From the NCBI GenBank assembly GCA_943704415.1, contig CALSCO010000122.1, positions 1-64,000 of the forward strand: a stretch of 64,000 nucleotides of DNA. Direction: 5' to 3'. Made by a program: the position numbers and the translations under genes. Positions within the stretch are counted from its first letter, which is position 1, and each line of letters begins with the position of its first letter. Positions 1-12,845 of this stretch are shown here, piece by piece. The DNA comes from Parvularia atlantis (lineage: Eukaryota > Opisthokonta > Rotosphaerida). The notes beneath the pieces were generated by a model, which was given only the letters and a program-made list of their open reading frames with translations, did not search any database and was not told the origin of the DNA.

Positions 1-447
1 AGGGCATGAGGTCGATTACCACCGGGGTAATCGCGGACCCGTCAGGGGCTGAAGACCAGCACCCCCGCGGAACGCAGATGCGCTTCCTCGCTGAGATCGA
101 CGCGATGGTGCGCCTGACCGTCGATCGGCTGCGAGCGAGCAGCGAGGACGACGATGCCCAGGTGCCGCGCGCCTGCCCGCCTGCTTGTGTGCGCGCCGGC
201 TCAAGGGCTGCGCCGCAGTACGTCGTCTGCGTCACAAGCGACCACAGCACACCGCTGTACCTGGGCGATCACAGCCACGAGCCGGTCGCGTTCGCTGCGT
301 GCACGATCGACGCGCTGTGGTCGCCCGCGCACCGCGACACGCCCGCGCGCGCGTTCGACGAGGTCACGGCCGCGGCGCGGGGCGACCTGGGCCGCTTCCC
401 GGGCAGCGAGGTTATGCTGCTGTTGCGCTCACTTGCAGTTGACACCT

Positions 448-3172
<2,725 letters not shown>

Positions 3173-3194
3173 GCAGAACGCACGATGTCTACAG

Positions 3195-6100
3195 CTACAC
3201 ATGCGCGGGTGCCGTGGTCGCGTCCATCGGCACGGGCGCGCTCGGCCCGCCCTCTGCTGCTTCGCCCTCATCGTCGCTCTCGTCCGACGGGTTCTCGGCG
3301 TCCCAGTGACACGCCTGGCACAGCACAGCGTCGCCCGCCTGCCCGCGGTGTTCAGCCACCGCCGCCCACACACCGCGCGCCAACGCACCTCGGCGGGCCA
3401 CCAGAACGGCGTGTAGTCGCTGCCGCACGACGAGCAGGTCGGGCCGCGCGGCCGCGCAGGGGCGGCCGGCGTGTCTGTCTCGGACCCGGGCAGGCCGTCC
3501 GACAGCGCGAGCAGCAGCCGCGCGTTGTTGGCCGCCGCAGTGTCAACATCGGCCGCGGACCCAGCCGGCCCGGGCTCGCCGTCGGCCTCGGAGGCGTCCG
3601 CTGCCGGCCCACCCGTTTGCGGCTGGGACGACGACTGCTGCTGCTGCTGCTGCGAGGAGGAAGACGACGCCTGCGCCTTCGCCACCGCTCAGCCTGCGGC
3701 GCCCCAGGCAGCAGCGCACGCACCACAGACGCCTGTCCACGCGAGGTCCGCGCGAAGGTCGCCTGGCCCGCGTGCGCTTGGTGCGGCGGCTTGGCAGGCC
3801 CGCCGCCCATGTGGCACCAGCACGTGTCGTAGAGCGTCATTGTTTGCGTTCGCAGCAGCGCCCCGCCCGCCGCGCCCTGCCGCTTGAACGCCTTGCAGAA
3901 GTTGCGCAGCAGCGACGACCGCGGCTCCTCGTACATCGGCAGGCGGTCCTGCGCGCGCGCGCCAGCCGCGGTGAGCCAACGCCTCATCCCAGCCCCGTCA
4001 GCGCACCGGCGCGTGGCGCTGGCAGAACGCGAGCAGCTTCGGCTGCTTGCCCTTGCCGCGTTCAAACGTCGGCGCCATCACCTGCCCGCGCGCGCGTGAG
4101 CTGACGCTCGCAGGCGCAACCGTCAGACACCCACCAAACCCTGCTGCTGCGCGCACGTCACGTGGAAGCCCTTGGAGCAGCTGCGGTCCGAGCACACGAG
4201 GCACGCGCCCGTCTGCTGGTTGCACAGGATGCACGTCTGCGCGCGGCAGGCACTCAACAGTCGGCCCCCAGCAGCACGCGCCGCAACGCACCGCCAGCCA
4301 CCGGTTGCGCGGCACTTTGCCGATGCACGTCACGGGCTCGAACCGCTCCACGTCGGCGAAGCGCGTCTCGTTCTGGCGCGACGCGGTCAGAGAGCGCGCA
4401 GCCGGAAGCGCGGGCGACGGGGGGCCGCGCACGTGGAACATCGCGCAGATGACGTGCACCCAGTTGTTCTCAAATGTGCGCTTCATTGCCCCACCGCTCG
4501 CCGGACAGAGCATGCACTTGTAGTTCTGCGCGCACGCACGACGGGTGAGCACGCACGCGCGCGCGCCCGTCAGGCCCGCGTGCGGCACACACCGTCGTGT
4601 ACTCGTGGCTGCGGTCGTTCTCGCACTTGGCGCACGTCCACGTGTCGCTCGCGACCTCGGGTGCGAGGCCGTAGCAGCCCTGGTGCACGAGCATCTTGCA
4701 CCCGGCGCACGCGACCACGTGGTTGTCCTCGGCCTCCTCGCCGTCGCCGCACACGGCGCAGATGTGCACGGGGCGCGTGTCGTGCTGCGCGGCGTGTCAA
4801 CGCGCCCGGCAGAAACACGCGCGGCCGTCGGCACGCACCAGCTTGACGACTTTCTTCTTTTTCTTCGGCGCCTCAAGCGGCGTGCCCTGCGACGCCAGCG
4901 CGCCGACCTCCTCTGCGCACGCAATGGGGTGTGAGCCACGGCAGCGAGCAGAGCGCACACGCGCACCCGTCCAGCCGTTGCGCTGCAGCTCGTCGTCGGC
5001 CACCGGGCGCATGTCCTGCGACCGGCGATCAGCACGCACAACGGGCAGCGCATAGCGGCGGGGCGGCACTGCACCCCGTATTTTTTCCAGTAGCGCAGGC
5101 AGTCGCCGCAGAGGTGCTCGCGCATCGGGCCGACCTTGCGCCCGCCCTCGCGCTCCACGTCAAAACGAATGCCGCAGTGGCGGCACCCGAGCGTGTGCTT
5201 CTTCGACGCGGCGGCCGACGCTGCCTTGCGCTTGCGGCCGGTGATGGCGGCGGCCTCGCCGGCGGCCTCCTGGCCCTCGTCCTCGTCCTCGCCCTCGCTG
5301 AGCGCGGACAGAGTGCGTGAGCAACAACGGCGCCAGACCGCGCCCCGTGCGCGCACCTCGCCGCGTCCGCCGCCTGCTTGCGCTCGGCCTTCCACTGCCG
5401 ATACTCGTTCGTCGTCTTCCAGTAGTAGAAGAACGACACCACCTGCTGGCGTGTCTTGGACGGCAGCTGCGCCGCCAGTGAGCTGGGCACACGCTTGGGA
5501 TGAGACCTCGACGCACCAGGTGCGAGATCTGCGCTGGGTCGCGCCCGCACGTCTCGATGCCACGCATGAACGTCTGCCGCTCGTCCGCCGACCAGCACGC
5601 GTGACCGCGGCAGTCGGCCAGGTCTGCCGCGACCGTCGGTATCAGCTCGCAGTGGCACGCGTACACGCGCTGGCAAAGCGTACCGGCGGCGATTGCGCGC
5701 ACGGGGTCGGCCTCGCGCAGCGCGCCGGTCCCGGGCATCAGGCCCTCCTGCGCATGCGAGGCGGCCTGCGCACAAGTGTCGGCGCACGCGCGCACACACG
5801 CGCAGACGCTGACGCACGTCCAGAAGCTGCAGCGCGCGCTGCGAGTCGTGTCCAGCGAGCGACAGCGCGTGCAGGGCCGTCTGCACGAGGCCGTCGCGTG
5901 CCGCGGGTGCTGACGCGATTGGCGTCTCTGCGGCGGCGCACGAGCGGTCAGCGCATGAGCAGCGCCAAGCGGTAGCGTGCACGTTCGCTAGCCGTCTCTG
6001 TGCCGTCGACGTCGACCGTCTCCTCGGTGCTGGACGGGCGCCGCGCCTTTGCCGCGTCCTTCTTGCCCTTGGTCATCTACCGCCGCCGGTCATCCGGGCG

Positions 6101-8008
6101 CTGCGCTCGCGCAAACACAGCCACACGCACCGCGAGCTGCCCGGCCCCGTTGGCGAGCGCTTTCTGCCAGGTTTCGATCAGCGCGGCGAGCTTGCCCAGC
6201 GCCGTCTGCAGGTAGCGCGAGACTGCGGGACGCATGAGCGAGCAGGGCCCCTGCAGCCGCACGCCGCGCCGCACCGTCCTCGCTCGACGACGCGCTGGCC
6301 TCGCCCGCGCCCGGTGGCATCCACACGGTCTGCTCGGGCACCTCCGGGTCGAAGACGCGGATGCTGCGGCTGCGCGGCTTGCCGGCCGAGTCTTTGTGCG
6401 CGCACTCGTTAGCCCACAGCGCGCACGCGTGCCAGCGGCTCGCCGCCGCACCGACACCGCCCTCGTCAGGCACGTCAATCTGGTACGCGCGCCCGAGACG
6501 GCTCCGCGCGTACGGGAAGATGAGCTCGTCGTCGGCCAGCGAGGCTGTGGCGTCAGGAGGGTGAGCCGCACCGACGACACGCGCGCCCACAGCGGCGGCG
6601 GACACACTGTCCTGCGCCTTGTCCTGCCAGTACAGGCCGAGGTAGCGGAACGGCCAGTCCTTGGCGAGCTCCTTCACGGCGTCGGACGGCTCGCGGACCT
6701 CTACGCAGCGGCGTTAGCCACGACGCATGCAGGGGTCGCGCGGCCGCGCACCGATCGACGCGTGCACCGCCAGCACGCCCTGCGGCGCCTCGTCACGGTC
6801 GTCCTCGAACGCAGCGGCATCCGCAGCAGCAGAAGCAGCAGGTGGCGCACTGCCGAGGCCGAGGGTCGAGTTTTGCGCCCGCCGCCGTGCATCCTCCTGC
6901 GCGAGCTTCTCGGCGCAGTCGCTGTGTGCGCAGTGTGAGCTCACCACAGCAGGCCCACGCGCGCACGGCCTGAGCGCACCGGCAGTTCCACACGTAGCCG
7001 CGCCCGGGCCGCTTGCGCAGGTCCGCGTCGAGGCACCCGAGGTGAAAGTGCGTCATACACGTGTAGCACGTGGCCGACTCGGCCGCGTTGGACCCAATCC
7101 AGCCCGTGCACACCTGCCGCACCTGTCAGAGATGCACATACACACGCGCGGCACTTGCCAGCCAACGCACCTTGCACACGCGCGACACCTCGGAAAAGTC
7201 GGTCGAGCGCCCGGACTCGCACAGGATGTACTTGAACGGGGCAACGGCGGCGCGCACGTGCGCCGGCAGGTGCTTGACCTCGACCGTCGGCACGACGTCG
7301 TAGATGGTGAAGGTGAAGCGGTCGTACAGCAGCCAGTAGTAGAAGTTGTCCTCGCCGGCGCGGTACGACTCAAGGTTGTCGATCTGCGGCGTGGCACGTG
7401 CTGAGCGCGGCGGCACGCGAGGCGAGGCAAGGGCAGGCGGAGCGCACCTCGAGGATGTACTTGACGGCGCAGTGGCCACGGAGCGACACGAGCGGGTTGA
7501 CGTCGGTGTGCATCGTCGCGAGGAGCAGGTGCGGGTCGAGGCTAGACGAGCTCTTGCCCTTGCGCCAGTGGTACTTTGGCACGTCCTTGGCACGGTAGAA
7601 CCACGCGACCTTGACCTGGGCGGGGGAGAAATGAGCAAAGAGGAGGCAAGCCACGCAAGGGTGGTGCGCGCGCTCACCAGGAAGGTCTCGCGCCCCTCTT
7701 GCTGCCGCTTCTCCATCGACGAGTACGCCTCGGACGGGTGCGCGACGGCCGCCGGCGACGAGTGCAGCTGCGGCACGAACGCGGCCGCGCCGCCGGCCGC
7801 CGCCAGCTCGGGCGCGTCGCTGCGCACCCGGAACTCCATCACGCGCCCAATGTAGTAGGCCTCGTTGGCCGACTCGAGGTAGACGTGGTCTGCGTGCGCG
7901 GCGGCGGTCAGCCTGTGCGCCTGTTCGCACGCCGCGCCCGCACGACGCACCGCCCACGTCGTACGTCACGCCGTCGACCACGGCGCGCCGGACGAGCGCC
8001 CACGCCAT
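3195..8008 (-). CDS. SNT2: SNT2-like BAH/PHD/SANT chromatin protein
   Basis: Long multidomain chromatin reader in the order seen in yeast Snt2, part of a histone deacetylase complex with Ecm5 and Rpd3. From the start at 8008 (MAWALVRRAVVDGVTYDVG) come a BAH domain (DHVYLESANEAYYIGRVMEF, about 7900-7200), a PHD finger (CYTCMTHFHLGCLDADL, about 7100-6960), a middle segment (DWPFRYLGLYWQDKA), a SANT-like segment (about 5650-5400), and a cysteine-rich block LGCRHCGIRFDVE..LCGDCLRYWKKYG (about 5200-5060). Next are a PHD finger CAVCGDGEEAEDNHVVACAG (about 4760-4600) and an extended PHD with NNWVHVICAMF and AFCQRHAP (about 4520-4020). The protein ends with a possible GATA-type finger made of CSSCGSDYTPFWW and AVLCQACHWDAEN (3440-3290). 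Short introns split most domains. The start lies about 32 bp from the divergent MRM2 start. Domain order supports SNT2 well; exact exon ends were not all resolved. Confidence 0.85.
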
Positions 8009-8040
8009 GGGCGCTGCAGTAGCTACCCTACCGTTGCGAA
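8009..8040. promoter_or_regulatory. Very short divergent promoter, SNT2 / MRM2
   Basis: Only about 32 bp separate the SNT2 ATG (minus, 8008) from the first possible MRM2 start (plus, 8041), or 46 bp if MRM2 starts at 8055. It holds CTGCAGTAGCTACCCTACCG, which is less GC-rich than its surroundings. I see no TATA box. Transcription must start inside this gap or inside the neighbouring coding exons. Confidence 0.5.
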
Positions 8041-9060
8041 TTGAAGGAGATATGCTGTGCGTGCGGCATCTGTCGACCGAGGGCCGCTCGGCATCGTGCG
8101 CACGGCGCCCCCTTCGACATCGACAGCGTGCCCTCACGCACGCGCAGGTCCAAGCGATGGCTGCAGCGCCAGAACCGCGACCCGTTCGTGCGGCAGGCGC
8201 GCGCCGAGCAGCTGCGCAGCCGCGCCGCGTTCAAGCTGCGCGAGATGGACGACCGGCTGCAGTTCCTGCGGCCGGGCGGCGTGGTCGTGCGTGGCGCGTC
8301 GCGCCTGCGCGGGCCGTCGTCTCGAGCGCGGGCGCTGCGCGGCAGGTCGACCTGGGCGCCGCGCCGGGCGGGTGGACGCAGATCGCCGTCAGCCGCGTCG
8401 CGCTAAACGCGCGGCGAGCCGATGCCGGCGTCGTGCTCGGGATAGACCTGCTGCGTGCGTCGTCCGCATCGGCCGAGGCGTGCACGCGCGCGCTCACCGG
8501 GAGGCGGCGCAGCGGTTGAGCCGATCGCCGGTGCGCGCCTGCTACAGGCGGACCTGACGGACGCGCGGTGCGTGGACGCGATCCGTGCGGCGCTGCTCCC
8601 GCGCACGCACGCGACCGTCGTGCTGAGGTGCGGCGTGGCGGGTGCGACGTTGTGCGCGAGGGGCTGATGCGCGGCAACGCAGCGACATGGCGCCGTCGTT
8701 CTCGGGCGAGCGCATCGTCGACGACGCGCGGCAGCTGGCACGCATGTGTGCGCGCCGCCGGACCGCGCTGACGTGCGCCGCACAGGCGCTCAACCGCGCC
8801 GCGCTCGACATCGCCACGCGCCTGCTGCGCCCCGGCAGCGGCACGCTCGTGATGAAGATGCTGCAGGGCGAGGACGCGCTCGGTGCGGCGGCCCTGGCCG
8901 CCTCGGGTGGCGATTCGCGCTCACACGTCGCGCACGCCCAGAGATGCTCGGCGAGCTGCGCACCGTCTTCGCGAGCGTGCGCCGTGTCAAGCCCGCGGCG
9001 TCGCGCAGTGAGAGCCGCGAAGAGTACGCCGTCTGTGCAGACATCCAAAGTCAACGGTGA
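8041..9060 (+). CDS. MRM2: Mitochondrial rRNA 2'-O-uridine methyltransferase (FtsJ/RlmE family)
   Basis: SAM-dependent 2'-O-methyltransferase of the FtsJ/RrmJ family, closest in motif layout to Mrm2, which methylates a uridine in the A-loop of mitochondrial large-subunit rRNA. Visible blocks are KRWLQRQNRDPFVRQA and RSRAAFKLREMDD (first catalytic Lys), DLGAAPGGWTQIA (SAM loop), LLQADLTD, SDMAPSFSGERIVDD (catalytic Asp), TLVMKMLQGE (Lys) and KPAASRSESREEYAV (Glu). Four introns with exact joins begin GTGCG and remove sequence after GGVVV, after GIDLL, inside LSDMAP and after EDAL. The N-terminus is Arg-rich and suits a mitochondrial presequence; starts at 8041 or 8055 are both possible. The stop at 9058-9060 is 9 bp before the next gene. 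Confidence 0.9.
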
Positions 9061-9069
9061 CGCACACCC

Positions 9070-10979
9070 ATGCCGTTCGAGGCGTCGGTCAGCGCCGCGG
9101 TCGAGCGCGTTCGCGTCGAGGGCCGCGTCTTGCTCGTCCTGCTCAGCGGTGCGCGCGCGCGCGGGCCGACCGCACGCGTCCAGCAGCGGAAGCTCACCGC
9201 TTTTGCACGCGCGCGCGCGCGCGCGCGCAGACGGCTCTGCGGACGCCGAGCAGTTTGACGCGCTGTTTGCGGACGACGAGGCGTGTGCGCGGCGCGGCAC
9301 TCGAGCGCGAACGGCTGACGTGTGCGCGCCGTGCAGGTCGCGCGCGTTGTCGTTGAGCGCTTCGTGGCCGTGCGCCTCGTGCGCGGCTCGGTCGAGGCCG
9401 GCTACTTTGAGCAGATGAGTGCGTGACGCCGCTGGCCGGCACGAGCTACGCCCGCTTACTTGTTACGCGCAACTTCGGCAGAACCGCAGGCGCGCTACCC
9501 GTCGCTGTGCGCCATCCACGGGGCGCTCGACCTGCAGGAGCTGGCCACGCCGCCGCGCGACGCCCAGGCGCTGCTCGCGCACCTGAACGGTCTGCTCGCG
9601 CGCGTGCCCGCCCAGCCTGTGCCTGCGTCAGCACCTGCGGCGCCACCTGCAGCGCCCGCGTCGCCGTCTTCCGCTGCGGCGACGGCAGCGCCTGCCGCGC
9701 GCGCAAACGAGGACCTGCAGGAGCGGCTGCGCATGTGCGTCGCGGTCCCATGGGGCGTCGGATGTGCGCTGACGGCACGCAAACGTCAAGCGCGCGCGAG
9801 CGCCTGGCGCAGGCGAACCGCGAGCGCGAGCAGCGGCGCCTGGCGGAGGAAGTGGTGCGTTCTGGTCGTCATCCCCGCGCGTTGCCGTGCAGCTGATGGG
9901 ACGGCGTCGGCGTGACGAAGGAGCGCGAGAAAGCCCGGCGCCAGGAGGGCAAGGCGCTGCTGAGTACGGTCAAGGAGCAGGAGGAGGCGCACCGGCGCAA
10001 GGCGATCGAGGAGCGTCGGCGCAAGCAGGTGTGCGCGTGCAGACGGCGCGCAACCCGCTGACAGCGCGGCGCAGGCCGAGGAGGAGGAGCACCGCCGGCT
10101 CGTGAAGCAGCAGATCGAGGACGACAAGGCAGAGCGGTGCGTGCGGCCGCCGCCCTCGTGCGCCGCGTCTCTCATCGCGCGCGGACAGGCGTGCGCGGCG
10201 TGAGCGTGAGCAGCAGGGCCTGCCGCTCGGGTCGGCGGCGGATGCGGCCGAGAGCGCTTCGTCGGCCTCGGCCAGCGGCGGCGACCGCGTCGGGCTGTCG
10301 ATCCGGCTGCTGGACGGGTCGACGCTGAAGGAGACGTTTGCGGCCCACGACTCGCTGGCCAGCGTGCGCGCGTTCCTGGACCAGGTGTGCCGGTGCATCG
10401 TTTGTGCCGCGCAGCTCACCCGCCCGCACGGGGCGCTCAGCATCTCGTGGACCAACGCATAGGCCAGTACGCGATCGCGCGCCTCCTGCCGACGCACGTC
10501 TTTACCGCCGATGAGGAGCAGCAGTCGCTCGGCGCGCTCGGCCTCGCGCCGTCCGCCTCGCTCGTCATCAAGGCGCGCGACCGGACTGTGGCGCGCGCGC
10601 AGCTCAGTGGCGGCGTCGCGTTCGCGTGGAACAGCCCGAGCACGTGGTGCGCGGTGACGCCCCGCGCTGGCCTGCCCGCTCACTCTGTGGCTGCAGGCAC
10701 ATCTGGCTGCTCTCGCTCCTGACGTGGCTGTGGGCCAAGGTCTACGACGCCTTCCGCTTCGTGTACGACCCGCCCGCGCCACCCGGCGCCGCCGCTTCGG
10801 CGCCCGCTCCGCCCGGCACAACCACGGCCACGCGCTCGCAGGCCCCGGCCAAGCCCGACACCGGCAGCTCGTCCGACGTGCGCACGCTGCACCAGCGGCG
10901 CGGCAAGGAGCCCGCGCGGTTCTACAACGGCAACTCGACCGAGTACGGTGGCGATGAGGCCGACAGCGATGCACAGTGA
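9070..10979 (+). CDS. UBXN4 (erasin)-like UBX-domain ER membrane protein
   Basis: Resembles UBXN4, an ER-anchored adaptor that recruits Cdc48/p97 for ER-associated degradation. The N-terminal thioredoxin-like region starts MPFEASVSAAVERVRVEGRV and continues with ERFVAVRLVRGSVEAGYFEQ and YPSLCAIHGALDLQELA, matching the UBXN4 head. A Pro/Ala linker and a charged coiled coil follow (KEREKARRQEGKALLSTVKE, then EEEHRRLVKQQIEDDKAER). The UBX domain lies at about 10290-10580 (LSIRLLDGSTLKETFAAHDS, then YAIARLLPTHVFTADEEQQS and LGALGLAPSASLVIK). Near the C-terminus LLSLLTWLWAKVYDAFRFVYD is the membrane hairpin, followed by a disordered tail ending EADSDAQ. At least four GTGCG introns are present. The convergent CIA30 gene ends 56 bp away. 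Confidence 0.82.
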
Positions 10980-11035
10980 GCGTGTCAATCCTGTCTATGT
11001 CGACAACGACACCACGCCGAGGCTGCACGGCCGTG

Positions 11036-11689
11036 TCAGCAGCGCGCTTGCAGACGAACCGGTGCGCCGCACCTCACCAGGCGTAGCTCGAACGGCCCGG
11101 CCTGCCGCGCGATGGTGAACCCCACGGCGTCGACACGCGCCGCGTCAAACGTGTACTCGGGCGCCGGCCGCCCCTTGAAGTGCGGCTGCAGCGCGCTCAG
11201 CGGCACCCGTAGCACCTCGCGCTCGCCTGCTCGCGGCGTGAGCGGGCACTGGTACAGGCAGCGCTGTCCGGCCACGCGCAGATTGAGCTTGTAGCTCTGG
11301 TGCCATCGGCGCTGAGCCAGTCGCGCCGATCCCTGCGCAGGCCGCGCACCTTGCCGTCGCCGACGCAGCACAGCGTCAGCGCCTCGGCCGTCGTCAGGTC
11401 GAGCGCGCACGCCGCCCGCACGGAACAGAAGCCGCCGCCGTTGTCGAAGCTGACCGTGCCGCGGAATGTCCACGCGCCATCAATGGTGCGCACGGCCTGC
11501 GTCGCCGCCGTTCAGCCGCAACGCGCGTCTACCGCTCGCGTGCGGCACGTCCCTCGCTGCGTGACACACCGCCCATCACCGGGTCGTCCACCTGGGCGGC
11601 CAGGCGGACTCAGCCCACGCCCGCCGACCCGTGCACCTCGCACCGGCACAAACTCGAGCGATGGCAGCAGCTCGCGTGTGTCCTCCATC
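11036..11689 (-). CDS. CIA30-domain protein (NDUFAF1-like)
   Basis: Small protein that is essentially one CIA30 domain, the fold of complex I intermediate-associated protein 30 (NDUFAF1). After splicing it reads MEDTRELLPSLEFVPV, then DDPVMGGVSRSEGR (the family signature D-x-VMGG-S), AWTFRGTVSFDNGGGFCSVR, YKLNLRVAGQRCLYQCPL, EVLRVPLSALQPHFKGRPA and RVDAVGFTIARQAGPFELRL. Three introns were placed; two have GTGCG donors and one starts GTAGAC. The start at 11689 leaves no obvious mitochondrial presequence, unlike NDUFAF1, so the protein may be imported by other means or act elsewhere. The DUF1295 gene, on the same strand, ends 36 bp upstream. Confidence 0.85.
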
Positions 11690-11725
11690 GCGCGACAAAA
11701 AACACACAAAACTGCCCCCCCCCCG

Positions 11726-12784
11726 TCACTGCGGCAGGAACGGCACGAGCACGGGCACGCGCGCCAGGTACGCGCAGTACTTGGGATCCTTGCCGTACTT
11801 TTCCAGCGCGGGCTTCTCGAGCAAAGGCACCTGCGCAGACAGCGTGAGCAGACGCACGCAGCCGTGTTGGTGCAGCACGCACGCCGCTCAGGTAACGCAG
11901 CTGGTAGGCGATCCACACGGGCGAGATGGCCGCGAAGAGCGCGTAAGGGCCCGAAAGGCCGCTCAGGCAGCTCACAAAGACGCCCGTCCACAGCACAATG
12001 TCGCCAAAGTAGTTTGGGTGCCGGCTGTACGCCCACAGGCCTGTCTCGATCCACTTGTCCTTGTTGCCCGGCTGCGACTTGAACACGTTCTTCTGGTAGT
12101 CGGCCAGCGCCTCGATCACAAAGCCGGCGGCCCACAGCGCCCAGCCTGCGGCGCCGTGTCAAGGGAGCCTCGCACGCTTCCAAGCCGCGCGCGTGAGCAC
12201 ACCAACGACGTCCACCACGGTCGTCTCGCGCGGCCCGCCGTCGCCGGCGTTGAGCAGCATCACGGGCAGCATGCACAGGAACACCCACAGGCCCTGCGCA
12301 CACGCCCGCACGGTCAAGGCGCGTGCACCGCGACGCACACACAAACGCCGCGCACCTGGACCGTCCAGTAGATCCAGAAGCGCACAAAGTTCGGGATGAC
12401 GTGCCGGAAGCGCTTGTCCTCGCCCTCTGAGCGAGCTCGCGTGTGTCAGCACCGCCGTTGCAATGAGACCAGCTAAACACACCCTTCAGCACGCGCCGCA
12501 GCAGGTACAAGCCCAGGCGCGCGGCCCACACGATCACCATGCCCGCTGCGGCCGTCTGCCGCAGCGTCAGCGGCTGCACGCCCTGCACAGCGCTGTCAGC
12601 ACGCGACGGCGACACCGCGCAAACGGACCGACTGCAACGGCAGCAAAATCGACAGCAGCACAAACGTCAGGCTGCCCGTCAGATCGTAGAACTTCTCGGT
12701 CTGCAGCGCGTACGCGAAGCCGAACGCGGTCCACTGGATCGCCCAGTCCACGGCCGCGGCGAGACCGAGCGTCGGGCCGAACAT
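11726..12784 (-). CDS. DUF1295-family membrane protein (steroid 5-alpha-reductase/ICMT-like fold)
   Basis: Multi-pass membrane protein of the DUF1295 family, distantly related to sterol and steroid reductases and isoprenylcysteine methyltransferases; its substrate is unknown. It starts MFGPTLGLAAAVDWAIQW at 12784, continues with ALQTEKFYDLTGSLTFVLL, and contains the family hallmark GNKDKWIETGLWAYSRHPNY then FGDIVLWTGVFVSCL (about 12085-11960). After an intron with donor GTGCGT it ends VPLLEKPALEKYGKDPKYC followed by AYLARVPVLVPFLPQ, with the stop at 11726. The RHPNY-FG motif and PLLEKKY-like tail are standard for the family. The start is 61 bp from the divergent phosphate transporter. Confidence 0.86.
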
Positions 12785-12845
12785 TGCGACGCAAATCGAT
12801 CGGCTGACGTTCGAAGTCAGTGTCGATCTGTCACCCACCCGGCGC
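12785..12845. promoter_or_regulatory. Divergent promoter, DUF1295 gene / PiT transporter
   Basis: A 61-bp gap between two divergent ATG codons. It contains a lower-GC stretch around 12787-12830 (GCAAATCGATCGG, then GTTCGAAGTCAGTGTCGAT). No TATA box is visible. Confidence 0.5.

Noticed and set aside
4325-4350. GGCTCGAACC, resembling a tRNA T-loop B box
   Set aside because: It lies within the SNT2 extended-PHD exon and no acceptor stem, D-loop or anticodon arm can be folded around it. No tRNA was found anywhere in the window.
5029-5982. Separate small genes inside the SNT2 region on either strand
   Set aside because: The minus-strand pieces join into the SANT and zinc-binding parts of SNT2 in the correct order. 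Plus-strand frames are motif-free.
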